Shown one piece after another: positions 47,679 through 57,989 of a stretch of 64,000 nt of DNA (within the stretch, counting starts at the first letter, position 1; each line of letters starts with the position of its first letter). The notes below the pieces were generated by a model. It saw only the letters and a program-made list of their open reading frames with translations, was not told where the DNA came from and searched no databases. Where the stretch lies: the NCBI RefSeq assembly GCF_001544375.1, contig NZ_BCQJ01000005.1:124001-188000 (forward strand), written 5' to 3'. The DNA is from Enterococcus canis NBRC 100695 (GTDB lineage Bacteria > Bacillota > Bacilli > Lactobacillales > Enterococcaceae). The translations under genes and the position numbers were made by a program.

Positions 47679-49997
47679 ATGCTACTAAAAAATGAAAAGA
47701 TATCATTGCAGGTCGATGAGCATGGAACTGTTGAAAAACTAGTATTCAATGAAGATTCCTACAAAATGAATTGGGTGATTGATAAAGACTACCTTAAGCA
47801 AGTGGGCTATACTTCCCAAGATAAGTTATTTGGTCATTTTGAATTGAAGTTTGAGGATAAACTTTTTCAAAGTGTCACCATGGTGCCGACTATTTTCCAA
47901 CAAGAACAGAGCTGTCAGATTATTTATGAGCTCAATGGCTTAGATGTGGTCATGAACTATGATCTTTCACAACCTAATCGGCTTGTTTGGCAGATTGCGG
48001 TACATAATAAAACCAGCTTACCGATGAAACTGCAACACTTCTCTGTTTGGAGTTCATTTGCTTATATGATGTTTCGAGATAAAAATGTGCAGCGTAATAT
48101 TTTTCAATCGGCAGCGGTTTTCCCAACCATCTCCCCTGATTTTACTAAGCTTGCCGTAATGCGAAGAAGTGGCAAGGCCTCCAGTTTAGGGATATTTCAG
48201 ACAAAAGGCCAAACACTTTCGCTAGGTTCTTATTGTGAATTTGAGAATAAATTTTTTGAAGCGGTTTCACCTTCGCTGGATGGTGTGATTTATCATAGTT
48301 TAGTACTTTCTGATAAGGAAAAGGCAGTCGCTGATTGGGTTTATCCTAACCAACAAATAGTGATTCCACCAGGAAATACTGTTGAATGGGAATATGTCAT
48401 AATGGAGGTTCAGGATCAGGCTGATTTTTATGAAAAGGGCAGTCAACTGGGCCATCCAGTTTATCAATATGCTGATTTGGCGCTTGTCGATCAGCAATTT
48501 GAATTGGTCTATCAGAGCAACTCACCACTGGAAAAAGTCAATATTTATCAAGCGGGAACCTTACTGGAAAATCACAGGATTTCAATTCAAAAAAGTAAGA
48601 TTCAAACTAGTTTTCAGCTTCCAGGTGAACACAAAATCGTGCTGTATTTTGAAGATGGGACGCAAGATCAGCTTATTATCAACGTTATGAGCGAATTGAA
48701 AGAATTGATTCAAGACCGGGTGACCTACTTATGTGAACAATCCTATCAAGAATCAGCTGGTGATCAGCAAGATGTTTTTCTACCAGTTTCCAATCAAGGG
48801 GAGTCACTTGGAAAAATGTCACTAGTTTTGAAAAAAAATCTTTTGGGGCAGACAGATCAAGTACAAATTGAAAAGGTAGAACGGAGTTTGAACCATTACG
48901 TTTTAAACAAGTGGTTTGAACAAGGTGATTTTACGAAACCAAAGAAGCTATATGGTGAATTTTATCGCGTAATGGATTTTGAATATTTAGGCCATCTATT
49001 ATACCTATTAGCGCAAGTTCCTAATGACTATCTGCAATTAAATGACGCCAAGACTTACTTACTTTGGGCCGCCCAAGTTGTGGAATTGAGGATCAACCCA
49101 GATCTGCATACAGGCTTTCGCGAAAAGGAAGAGTCTGAGATGCTAGGGGTATTCTTTCTGTATATCGATGATTTACTGGCTGAATTGGAAAGAACGTTAC
49201 CAGAACATCATGCCAAGCTTTCATTGTTGTGGGAGAATAATCTGTTTAAAATTTTGGAAGAGAAGAATGATTATGCAGCGGCAATGACGGAACATTTTTA
49301 TGATAATGCTGGTTTTGGTCCAGCAGCGGCTTCTTTGGCCAATGCCCATTATACGCAAGAGTGTCGCTTATATGGTGATTTATTATTAGCAAATATTGGC
49401 TTTTCCAATGATTTTCGAATGCAAAACCCTGATCGCTGGTGGGAAGCCTTGTCGTACATGATCCATTCTTTATGGGGCGGAATCAGCGCTGCGGCTGCAC
49501 TAGATGTCTTCCATGAAACCAAAGATCCACGCTATCTAGAGGCCAGTTATCGGGCTTTTATTGCCGTACTTTATTGCTATGATACCAACGCTAGCAACAC
49601 AACCAAACTAGCTAAAGGCGCAGCCGCTTCGACTTTTGCGTGCGCCAAGCCCCACTACAACCGTGAAGATTTGGCTCATGCTCGCTTTGGCCAGGAGACT
49701 TTTGCTGGTGATGGTGGTATTTTCTCGAGTATTTTTTCGGAAGAGTCGCAGCAGACCAGCGATTGGGATATGGGGGAAGAGTTAGTTGCTTTTCTTGATC
49801 GTTTTGGGCAGGACGCCTATTGCTATGAAAGCGCTGGCCAGATAAAATGTATCAACTGCCATATTCAAACAGATAGCCAGAGCTATTTAGTCAATGATGC
49901 CCCTTATCCACGTAATCTTTATGTATTAACAAAGGGCGAACTAAAAGTGGTGGACAATTATGTACCGCTAACTCAGCTTTTTCAAGTAAACGTATAA
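47679..49997 (+). CDS. Uncharacterised 772-aa two-part protein, candidate carbohydrate-active enzyme
   Basis: I cannot assign this to a named family with confidence. It has no signal peptide, so it should be cytoplasmic. Residues 1 to about 370 look beta-rich, resembling the beta-sandwich of large glycoside hydrolases; about 380-710 are helical, with WWEALSYMIHSLWGGISAAAALDVF and DPRYLEASYRAFIAVLYCYD recalling (alpha/alpha)6-barrel enzymes. Acidic candidates are in TGFREKEESEM and DWDMGEELVAF. A CxxC pair (Cys724, Cys727) is near the end. It lies upstream of an AraC regulator and two arabinofuranosidases, which suggests action on the same sugars. AGGAG precedes the ATG at about 9 nt. Large but of unknown activity. 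Confidence 0.7.
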   Translation: MLLKNEKISLQVDEHGTVEKLVFNEDSYKMNWVIDKDYLKQVGYTSQDKLFGHFELKFEDKLFQSVTMVPTIFQQEQSCQIIYELNGLDVVMNYDLSQPNRLVWQIAVHNKTSLPMKLQHFSVWSSFAYMMFRDKNVQRNIFQSAAVFPTISPDFTKLAVMRRSGKASSLGIFQTKGQTLSLGSYCEFENKFFEAVSPSLDGVIYHSLVLSDKEKAVADWVYPNQQIVIPPGNTVEWEYVIMEVQDQADFYEKGSQLGHPVYQYADLALVDQQFELVYQSNSPLEKVNIYQAGTLLENHRISIQKSKIQTSFQLPGEHKIVLYFEDGTQDQLIINVMSELKELIQDRVTYLCEQSYQESAGDQQDVFLPVSNQGESLGKMSLVLKKNLLGQTDQVQIEKVERSLNHYVLNKWFEQGDFTKPKKLYGEFYRVMDFEYLGHLLYLLAQVPNDYLQLNDAKTYLLWAAQVVELRINPDLHTGFREKEESEMLGVFFLYIDDLLAELERTLPEHHAKLSLLWENNLFKILEEKNDYAAAMTEHFYDNAGFGPAAASLANAHYTQECRLYGDLLLANIGFSNDFRMQNPDRWWEALSYMIHSLWGGISAAAALDVFHETKDPRYLEASYRAFIAVLYCYDTNASNTTKLAKGAAASTFACAKPHYNREDLAHARFGQETFAGDGGIFSSIFSEESQQTSDWDMGEELVAFLDRFGQDAYCYESAGQIKCINCHIQTDSQSYLVNDAPYPRNLYVLTKGELKVVDNYVPLTQLFQVNV

Positions 49998-50037
49998 AAG
50001 ACGAGGGAGACCAGCTATAGCTAGCCTCCCGTCTTTT
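49996..50037. terminator. Bidirectional terminator between the 772-aa gene and the AraC-type gene
   Basis: AAAAGACGAGGGAG pairs with CTCCCGTCTTTT (one bulge), with short A and T tracts on both sides; the AraC stop codon falls in the right arm. Confidence 0.8.
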
Positions 50038-50905
50038 AACCAGAGTGGGATTTTCGATAGTTTAATGGAGAAACGTTGAATTTTTTCTTGAAACAAAGTG
50101 AGAAATAGGCACTACTTTGAAACCCACATTGACGAGAAACGTCAGCCATTGAAAGATTCGTCTTAATTAGATAAGCAGCGGCTTTCTCTAAACGATAGTT
50201 CGCCAGATATTCCAGTGGTGTCAGGTTAAAAACTTGTTTCATGCAACGGATAATGTAGTTCTCGTGAAAGTGAAACTGTTGTGACAGCAGAGCGTTCGTG
50301 ATGCTTTCATGATAATTCTGCTTTAAATATAGTTCGACATTTTCCGCTAATTCAATTGAGCCAGTTTTAGCATAGCTTTGTTCCTCTAAGGTTTTTAAAA
50401 GTTGGGTAAAACGTTTTTGATTGTCCCAAAAAACAATCGCCTTTTTCTCGCCTTTGGTTCCTAACAATAGCCGATCTAATAAAGCAAAAATAAATTTAGA
50501 ATCAGCTAGTTTTTGAAATTTATTGAGGTGAAGGGTGTAATCCTCATTGTGATAATGAAGTTCCGGCATATGGACGCCGGAAGAGAGGACGATGGGATTT
50601 TCTGCTAACTGCCAATTTCCTTCGTAATAAAAGTGCAGCCAATAAAATTGCGTGTCCTCAGTACAAGGTTTTGTAGCGTAGTGGTGGTTGTGGGGATTTA
50701 AAATAAGCATTTCACCGGCTCGTACTTCGTAAGGTATAGCTTCTTCTGTTAAAAACAAGCAGCCTTTAATCACAAACAAGAGATCAAAGTAAGGCAGACC
50801 GCTTCGATTAGGATGTTGCTGACCAGCAGAATATTGGGTGATGTTTCCTTCCACAAAAGTTGGGAAGGGAGGGACAACCAGCGAGAGTATCAAATTTTTT
50901 TTCAT
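50036..50905 (-). CDS. AraC-family transcriptional regulator
   Basis: 289-aa regulator. The start at 50905 is supported by GGAGG 5-6 nt upstream; a longer reading to 50974 would run through the divergent promoter region. The N-terminal half is a cupin-like sugar-sensing domain (GEMLILNPHNHHYATKP, FYWLHFYYEGNW). The C-terminal half has the double helix-turn-helix with NALLSQQFHFHENYIIRCMKQ and the AraC signature region ADVSRQCGFQSSAYFSLCFKKKFNVSP. It is divergent from the GH51-transporter-GH127 operon and convergent with the 772-aa gene, so it most likely activates the arabinoside genes on binding an arabinose-containing ligand. Confidence 0.9.
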   Translation of the reverse strand: MKKNLILSLVVPPFPTFVEGNITQYSAGQQHPNRSGLPYFDLLFVIKGCLFLTEEAIPYEVRAGEMLILNPHNHHYATKPCTEDTQFYWLHFYYEGNWQLAENPIVLSSGVHMPELHYHNEDYTLHLNKFQKLADSKFIFALLDRLLLGTKGEKKAIVFWDNQKRFTQLLKTLEEQSYAKTGSIELAENVELYLKQNYHESITNALLSQQFHFHENYIIRCMKQVFNLTPLEYLANYRLEKAAAYLIKTNLSMADVSRQCGFQSSAYFSLCFKKKFNVSPLNYRKSHSG

Positions 50906-50958
50906 TTCAACCTCCATAGTGTGAAATATTATAAATTGAAGTTGAATCTCTATAACTA

Positions 50959-50982
50959 ATAAAAGCGATTTCATTTTATAAT
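50959..50982 (+). promoter_or_regulatory. Promoter of the arabinoside operon with overlapping cre site
   Basis: A perfect TATAAT lies at 50977-50982; no good -35 is seen at the right distance, as often in activator-dependent promoters. ATAAAAGCGATTTCAT (50959-50974) matches the CcpA consensus WTGNAANCGNWWNCAW in all but one position, and occupies the spacer just before the -10. Predicted: AraC-type activation and CcpA repression. Confidence 0.65.
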
Positions 50983-51003
50983 ATACACGAATAGAGGAGA
51001 TAA

Positions 51004-52536
<1,533 letters not shown>

Positions 52537-52561
52537 AAAATGATAAAGCGAGGGGTATAAA

Positions 52562-53824
52562 ATGTTCAAAAAAATCTTAACAGGTGCATTAGTAACATTA
52601 GCAAGTGTTTCTTTATTAGCTGGTTGTGGTTCGGGTTCTGGTGATAAGGCAGATTCAGGCTCTGATGGGGATAAAGTAAAAATTCGCTTTGCGTTATGGG
52701 ATAAGTTCCCCCAAAACATCATCGATGAATTCAATAAAAAATATCCTAATATTGAGTTGGAAATTGTACAAACACCTGATTCTGATTATTCACAGAAAGT
52801 TAACCAGATGTTGGTGGGTGGAACGGCGCCAGACGTCATTTTAGCCTTTGAAACAGACTTACCGAAATTTGCAGAATCTGGTGCGGTTATTTCGTTAGAA
52901 GATTACTTAAAAGACTCAAAAGAAATTGACTCCAGCGACTTTATTCCAGCTGTGGATAAATTGAATCAAGAAACAGGCGGCAGCTATGGGTTACCTTGGT
53001 GCTACGCTTCAGAAATCCTTTTCTATAATAAAGATATGTTTGATGCAGCCGGTGTCGATTATCCTACTGCTGACTGGACTTGGGAAGATTTTGAAAAAGC
53101 AGCTGAAAAACTGACCATCAAAGATGGCGACAAAGTGACACAATGGGGCGCTGATTCCTTGAGCTTCCGAGGCTTATGGTGGTCACTAGCAGGCCAAGGT
53201 GGCGATGATGTCGTGAAAGACGGTAAATTAGCTTTAGGTGACGGTTTACGTTCCGCGTTAGAATATCAAAACACTTTGACGAATGACCTAAAAGTAAGTC
53301 CAGAACCGTCTGCCGGAGATTCAGTTGCCGATCTATTTACTGCTGGACAAGCAGCTATGACTCGTACTGGTAGCTGGATGACAGGCCAATACAAAGATTT
53401 GGAATTTAACTGGGATATTGAAACATTGCCAAAAGGTGAACGTGCCTACAACTCGCTTCATACAGGTTTTTACACAATCAATGCTGCTAGCAAGCATAAA
53501 GACGAAGCTTGGAAATTCATTGAATTTATGATGAGTGAAGAAGGCCAAACGCTTAACTCCCAATGGGGGAATAATCCATCAGCATTGAAGTCAATCGCCG
53601 CACAAGGTGCTTATAAGAATGAAGGTACCAATGGTCCGACTAACTGGGACGCTATTGAACGATCTGGTGAAGAAGGCGAGTTTGGTTACACCTTAGTAAA
53701 CGCTGGGACAACTACGAACTTAGTCAATCAATTTGATGCCTATTTGCTAGGAACAACTAAACTTGATGAAATCTTTGATAAGTATATTCCACAAGCAAAC
53801 CAAGAAATCGAAGACAATCAGTAA
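52562..53824 (+). CDS. Sugar ABC transporter substrate-binding lipoprotein (AraN-like)
   Basis: 420-aa lipoprotein of the CUT1 class (SBP family 1). The signal peptide ends in LLAGC with lipidated Cys22, followed by a Gly/Ser/Asp-rich tether. The mature part shows FALWDKFPQNIIDEFNKKYPNIELE and GGTAPDVILAFETDLPKFAESG, typical of oligosaccharide-binding proteins such as MalE/AraN/MsmE. Its place after an arabinofuranosidase gene and before two CUT1 permeases points to arabino-oligosaccharides. A GC-rich hairpin follows the stop and may stabilise its mRNA. Confidence 0.93.
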   Translation: MFKKILTGALVTLASVSLLAGCGSGSGDKADSGSDGDKVKIRFALWDKFPQNIIDEFNKKYPNIELEIVQTPDSDYSQKVNQMLVGGTAPDVILAFETDLPKFAESGAVISLEDYLKDSKEIDSSDFIPAVDKLNQETGGSYGLPWCYASEILFYNKDMFDAAGVDYPTADWTWEDFEKAAEKLTIKDGDKVTQWGADSLSFRGLWWSLAGQGGDDVVKDGKLALGDGLRSALEYQNTLTNDLKVSPEPSAGDSVADLFTAGQAAMTRTGSWMTGQYKDLEFNWDIETLPKGERAYNSLHTGFYTINAASKHKDEAWKFIEFMMSEEGQTLNSQWGNNPSALKSIAAQGAYKNEGTNGPTNWDAIERSGEEGEFGYTLVNAGTTTNLVNQFDAYLLGTTKLDEIFDKYIPQANQEIEDNQ

Positions 53825-53835
53825 ACTGTAAACTA

Positions 53836-53872
53836 TCAAGTGGGGCGGGTTTAGCCGCCTGCTCCGCCTTGA
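53836..53872 (+). other. Stem-loop after the binding-protein gene without T tract
   Basis: TCAAG and GGCGG arms (from 53836) pair with CCGCC and TTGA (to 53872) around a loop. No T run follows. Such hairpins after binding-protein genes are known to protect the upstream mRNA, raising binding protein over permease. Confidence 0.5.
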
Positions 53873-53892
53873 TTTAGAAAAGGGGCGTACAT

Positions 53893-54798
53893 ATGGCAGG
53901 AAAAACAAAAAAATCACGGCAGGGACTAAAAGATACTTTGACGGCCTACGGATTTCTTTCTCCTTGGATCGTGGGCTTCATCTTTTTCACTGGTGGACCG
54001 ATCCTCATGTCATTTTTATTAAGTTTAACGAAATGGAACCTACTAGGAGATCCCAAATTTGTAGGTTTTGATAATTATCGGCAATTATTTAGCGCAAATT
54101 CAGACTTTTTGGAGACACTAAAAATCACGTTCCTCTTCACTATTTTGAACGTGGTGGTAACAGTTGGTGCATCACTTTTCCTTGCAGTTCTTTTGAATTT
54201 TAAAGTGAAGTTTATCGGTATTTTTCAATTTTTCTATTTTGTGCCAGCAGTTATGCCATCAGTTGTAATGACTAGTTGCTTTATCTTAATGTTTAATAAT
54301 CAGTTAGGTATCGTCAACTATTTCCTTTCACAAATTGGCATCAATGCGCCAAACTGGTTAGGAAATCCCCAACTAGTTTGGGTGGTGGTTGGAATCGCCA
54401 GTATTTTTACCTTCTCAACTGGCCAAATGATGTTGATTTTCAACTCAAGTCTAAAAGAAGTACCAGTAGAGCTTTATGAAGCGGCTGATTTAGATGGCGC
54501 GAATGCTTGGCAACGTTTTAGAAATGTCACGCTTCCATCGATTTCACCTATTTTACTTTTCAATGTAGTAGTGGCTACGGTTAATTCCTTTAATGGCGCC
54601 TTTACACTACTGTATCCATTGACAGGTGGCGGGCCAGGTAATGCAACCAAAGTATTGAGTTTGCAAATTTACGAAAAAGCCTTCCGTCAATTTGATATGG
54701 GGACGGCTTCAACATTGGCATTCATCATGTTCATTATTGTAGCGTTGATTTCAGTTCTACAATTTAAACTTTCAGATGATAAAGTAAATTATGGTTAA
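53893..54798 (+). CDS. Sugar ABC transporter permease (AraP-like, MalF type)
   Basis: 301-aa CUT1 permease with six predicted helices. A short basic N-terminus leads into the first helix (SPWIVGFIFFTGGPILMSFLL). The ATPase-coupling EAA motif is EAADLDGANAWQRFRNVTLPSISP. No nucleotide-binding subunit is encoded here, so a shared ATPase of the MsmX/MalK type must serve it, as in Bacillus AraNPQ. Confidence 0.94.
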   Translation: MAGKTKKSRQGLKDTLTAYGFLSPWIVGFIFFTGGPILMSFLLSLTKWNLLGDPKFVGFDNYRQLFSANSDFLETLKITFLFTILNVVVTVGASLFLAVLLNFKVKFIGIFQFFYFVPAVMPSVVMTSCFILMFNNQLGIVNYFLSQIGINAPNWLGNPQLVWVVVGIASIFTFSTGQMMLIFNSSLKEVPVELYEAADLDGANAWQRFRNVTLPSISPILLFNVVVATVNSFNGAFTLLYPLTGGGPGNATKVLSLQIYEKAFRQFDMGTASTLAFIMFIIVALISVLQFKLSDDKVNYG

Positions 54799-54813
54799 GG
54801 TGGGGTGTGAAAA

Positions 54814-55662
54814 ATGAGAAAAGATTATTCTTCTAAAGGGGTCAAGATTCTCCAATATGCGGTGTTAATTTTCTTTGCCATTCTGATGTTCTTTCCGATT
54901 TTCTGGATTTTTTCTAGCTCTCTTAAGACGCTGAATGGTATCAGTGAGTTTCCGCCTAAAATTTTCCCGACACAACCGCAATGGGAAAACTATATTGAGG
55001 TTCTTAAACGTAGTGATGCACTGACTTATTTGAAAAACAGTTTGATTTTATTAGTAGGGAATACGGTAGGAACCTTATTATCTAGTTCGATTGTTGCGTA
55101 TCCATTAGCCCGAATGGAATTTAAAGGTAAAGGCGTTATTTTCGGGATGATTTTGGCAACCATGATGGTCCCAACCGTTACGTTGGTTATTCCTCAATTT
55201 ATCTTGTTTAGAAATTTAGGTTGGTTGGATAGCTTTTTACCAATGATCGTTCCTAGCTTCTTTGCTTTTCCATACAATGTCTTTTTATTCCGTCAATTCT
55301 TCAAAACGATTCCTAAGAGTATTGATGAATCGGCGATGTTAGATGGTTGTACGAAATTGCAAGTGTTCACTAAGGTCTTGGTTCCTTTAGCCAAACCGAT
55401 TTTTATCACTGTGGGTGTTTTATCCGCGATTTTCTGGTGGAACGAGCTTTTCCAACCACTGATCTTTATTGACTCAGAGAATCTTAAGCCGTTGACGGTA
55501 GGGGCGCTAACTGCTTTCAAATTAGAAGGTGGTCAGAACCAAACAGCTTGGAACCTACAGATGGCTTTTGCCATGATTATGGCGATTCCGCCGATGGTTT
55601 TATATATGTTTGCTTCAAAACATTTAGTAGCCGGGATCAAAACATCTGGCATGAAAGATTAA
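54814..55662 (+). CDS. Sugar ABC transporter permease (AraQ-like, MalG type)
   Basis: 282-aa CUT1 permease with six predicted helices. The N-terminal helix (YAVLIFFAILMFFPIFWIFSSS) is followed by the extracytoplasmic PQWENYIEVL region, and the coupling EAA motif reads DESAMLDGCTKLQVFTKVLVP. It pairs with the permease before it, 15 nt upstream. An intrinsic terminator lies between this gene and the GH127 gene. Confidence 0.94.
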   Translation: MRKDYSSKGVKILQYAVLIFFAILMFFPIFWIFSSSLKTLNGISEFPPKIFPTQPQWENYIEVLKRSDALTYLKNSLILLVGNTVGTLLSSSIVAYPLARMEFKGKGVIFGMILATMMVPTVTLVIPQFILFRNLGWLDSFLPMIVPSFFAFPYNVFLFRQFFKTIPKSIDESAMLDGCTKLQVFTKVLVPLAKPIFITVGVLSAIFWWNELFQPLIFIDSENLKPLTVGALTAFKLEGGQNQTAWNLQMAFAMIMAIPPMVLYMFASKHLVAGIKTSGMKD

Positions 55663-55666
55663 ACGA

Positions 55667-55708
55667 AGTGGTTGAGCGGATCGTAGGATCAGGCTCAACT
55701 GCTTTTTT
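55667..55708 (+). terminator. Intra-operon intrinsic terminator before the GH127 gene
   Basis: An 11-bp stem (55667-55677 with 55693-55703; two G-T pairs) followed by six T residues. It lies between the AraQ-like gene and the GH127 gene, so it should reduce or condition expression of the latter. Confidence 0.75.
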
Positions 55709-55726
55709 GAACTAGGAGGTAAAGCG

Positions 55727-57628
55727 ATGCAAATAGAAGTACAAGGTGGGCTGTGGCAGCATTATCAAACGCTGGTAACGGAAAAAATGTTGCCGTATCA
55801 ATGGGCGGCTTTAAATGATCAGTTACCTGAAACACCAGCCAGTCATGTGATGGCTAATTTTAAAAAAGCAGCGGCGGGCATTAGAGAAGACTATCAAGGA
55901 ATAAAATTTGGAGATAGCGACCTCTATAAGTGGCTTGAGGCTGCTTCTTATACGTTAGGAAAAACAGAAGATAAAAGGTTGCAAGCACATGTCAATGAAG
56001 CCATTAGTTGGATTCGCAAAGCGCAACTAGCAGACGGCTACTTAAATACTTTTTATCAGATTGATCAAGGTGTGGATAAAAGATGGACCAACTTGCGGGA
56101 TAACCATGAATTATACTGTGGGGGTCATTTGGTTGAAGCGGCGGTGGCGCACTATACGGCAACTGGGGAAACAGCCTTGCTGGAAGTTGCAGAAAAATTT
56201 GCCCATCATATTTTAACCACCTTTCAAGAAGGGAGTCCCCAAGAAGGTGGTTATCCAGGTCATGAAGAGATTGAATTAGCCTTGTTACGCTTATATCAAG
56301 TAACCACGAATAAAGAATATCTGGAGCTGGCAGGGAATTTTATCCAGCATCGAGGTCAAAAGCCTAATTATTTTGACCAAGAAGCAAAACAATATAACCA
56401 CGGCATTCAAACATGGTGGGGGGACAATCACCGCTATTCGCAAGCGCATGAACCGATCTTAGCTCAAACAGAAGCGGTGGGCCATGCAGTTCGGGCCATG
56501 TATCTTTACACCGCATTGGCCGACTTTGCTAGAATTAAACAGGATAAACAATTGACGGAGAAGCTTTTAGATTTTTGGCAAGATGTTACTACTCGTAAAA
56601 TGACAATCAATGGGGGCATCGGTGGAACCGCGTGGGGAGAGGCTTTTTCAGAAGCTTACGATTTACCTAATGATACCGCCTATAATGAAACATGTGCTTC
56701 GATTGGTCTGGTCTTTTGGGCGGAAAAGATGTTTGAACTGACAGGGGCGGCCCATTTTATCGATATTCTTGAAAAAGCACTTTATAATGGTTGTTTATGT
56801 GGTATGGATCAAGAAGGTGAGCATTTCTTTTATGTCAATCCCTTAGAAGTTACTGGCACTAGCTGTTCACGAAAAGATCACGACCATGTAAAAGGTCAAC
56901 GACAATCATGGTTTGGTTGTGCTTGTTGTCCGCCTAATCTTGCTCGTTTGATCCAATCTATCGAAAATTATCACTACTATCAAAAACAGCAGCGGCTGTA
57001 TTTGAATGTTTATGGAGAGAGCACGTTTGCTAGCGGGGTAGCTGCGCAAGGAACCCAGTTCAAGATGAAACAAGTCACCAATTACCCATGGGCAGGTTCA
57101 ATAGAGCTGACAATTGAAGAAAATGGTGGGCAAATCAATGAATTAGCCCTTAGAATTCCAGCTTGGGTGAAGGCAGCGAAAGTCTATTTTAATGGGAAAA
57201 TTATCCCTAATCAAGTAGAGCAAGGCTATCTACTTTTGGCAGCTGATTTTCAAAGGGATGACAAAATCCAATTGTTCTTTGATATGCCGGTAGTGGCTAA
57301 TTATGCGAATGAACGGGTTCCTGAGCTTGTGGGGAAAGTTGCTGTAACACGCGGACCACTGGTCTACGCTGTGGAAACCGTGGATAATGGGACTGATTTG
57401 GCAAATATTTATATTTCAGAAGTTACTGGCAGTCAATTATTGTCGAATTTTCCAATTGGTGACAGTTTAGGTATTCAGCTAGAAGGTCAACAACGCAAAT
57501 CCGTTGGTAGCCTATATATGGTGGAAAAGCCTAGTTTTGAAAGGAAAGAGCTTAAGCTGGTTCCCTACTTTTTGTGGGGAAATCGTGGAGCCGGAGACAT
57601 GCGAATTTGGCTGAATCAAAAAAATTAA
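55727..57628 (+). CDS. Beta-L-arabinofuranosidase, GH127
   Basis: Zinc-dependent retaining glycosidase that releases L-arabinose from beta-L-arabinofuranosides, like those on plant hydroxyproline-rich glycoproteins (extensin). The active-site residues known from Bifidobacterium HypBA1 (Glu338, Cys340, Cys417, Cys418) have counterparts at the same spacing: Glu321 and Cys323 in YNETCAS, Cys400 and Cys401 in GCACCPPN, all shifted by 17. The (alpha/alpha)6 barrel covers about residues 1-430, then beta-sandwich domains. 633 aa without signal peptide: intracellular. AGGAGG precedes the ATG. Last gene of the arabinoside operon, behind an internal terminator. Confidence 0.95.
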   Translation: MQIEVQGGLWQHYQTLVTEKMLPYQWAALNDQLPETPASHVMANFKKAAAGIREDYQGIKFGDSDLYKWLEAASYTLGKTEDKRLQAHVNEAISWIRKAQLADGYLNTFYQIDQGVDKRWTNLRDNHELYCGGHLVEAAVAHYTATGETALLEVAEKFAHHILTTFQEGSPQEGGYPGHEEIELALLRLYQVTTNKEYLELAGNFIQHRGQKPNYFDQEAKQYNHGIQTWWGDNHRYSQAHEPILAQTEAVGHAVRAMYLYTALADFARIKQDKQLTEKLLDFWQDVTTRKMTINGGIGGTAWGEAFSEAYDLPNDTAYNETCASIGLVFWAEKMFELTGAAHFIDILEKALYNGCLCGMDQEGEHFFYVNPLEVTGTSCSRKDHDHVKGQRQSWFGCACCPPNLARLIQSIENYHYYQKQQRLYLNVYGESTFASGVAAQGTQFKMKQVTNYPWAGSIELTIEENGGQINELALRIPAWVKAAKVYFNGKIIPNQVEQGYLLLAADFQRDDKIQLFFDMPVVANYANERVPELVGKVAVTRGPLVYAVETVDNGTDLANIYISEVTGSQLLSNFPIGDSLGIQLEGQQRKSVGSLYMVEKPSFERKELKLVPYFLWGNRGAGDMRIWLNQKN

Positions 57629-57630
57629 AA

Positions 57631-57666
57631 ACGTACCTCGTTAGAAGTTATGCTAACGAGGTACGT
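57631..57666. terminator. Bidirectional terminator between GH127 and a small membrane-protein gene
   Basis: A 13-bp perfect stem (57631-57643 with 57654-57666) with a 10-nt loop. T-rich tails follow on both strands. Confidence 0.88.
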
Positions 57667-57936
57667 TTATTTTTGCCATTCTTTTAACAAACGAAAACTG
57701 AAGATACCGGAAGTCAGTAGTAATAAAAATAGATACAATAGGGCAATAATCAAGGAATCTACCAGGGCAACCACTAGGGCACCTCCTGCATCGATCAAGA
57801 GGGCAATAGAGAAATGCTGAAAGAGCGGGCTATCTTTTTTAAACAGTAGCGTACTTAAGGCACTGCCTTGTTTTCTAAAATAAAAACCGACTGCAGCTAA
57901 AATAATGGCAAGTAAGATGAAAAGAATACGTAACAT
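57667..57936 (-). CDS. Small membrane protein (89 aa)
   Basis: ATG at 57936 is chosen because AAAGGAA stands 7 nt upstream; the longer reading to 57996 would extend into the terminator of the RNA gene. Hydrophobic helices are seen at about residues 2-18 (LRILFILLAIILAAVGF), 43-62 and 64-82, with KDSPLFQ in the loop. The family is not recognised; it may be of the small DUF3784/DUF-type membrane proteins found widely in Lactobacillales. It sits directly downstream of a structured RNA and rarA on the same strand. Confidence 0.6.
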   Translation of the reverse strand: MLRILFILLAIILAAVGFYFRKQGSALSTLLFKKDSPLFQHFSIALLIDAGGALVVALVDSLIIALLYLFLLLLTSGIFSFRLLKEWQK

Positions 57937-57954
57937 CAGCAAGTTCCTTTCTAT

Positions 57955-57989
57955 AAAGAAAAAGCAACTTGTCCGAAGACAAATTGCTT
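57955..57989 (-). terminator. Intrinsic terminator of the candidate 6S RNA
   Basis: On the minus strand AGCAA-TTGTC, a TTCG tetraloop and GACAA-TTGCT form the stem (57989-57963; one mismatch), followed by TTTTTCTTT. Confidence 0.82.
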
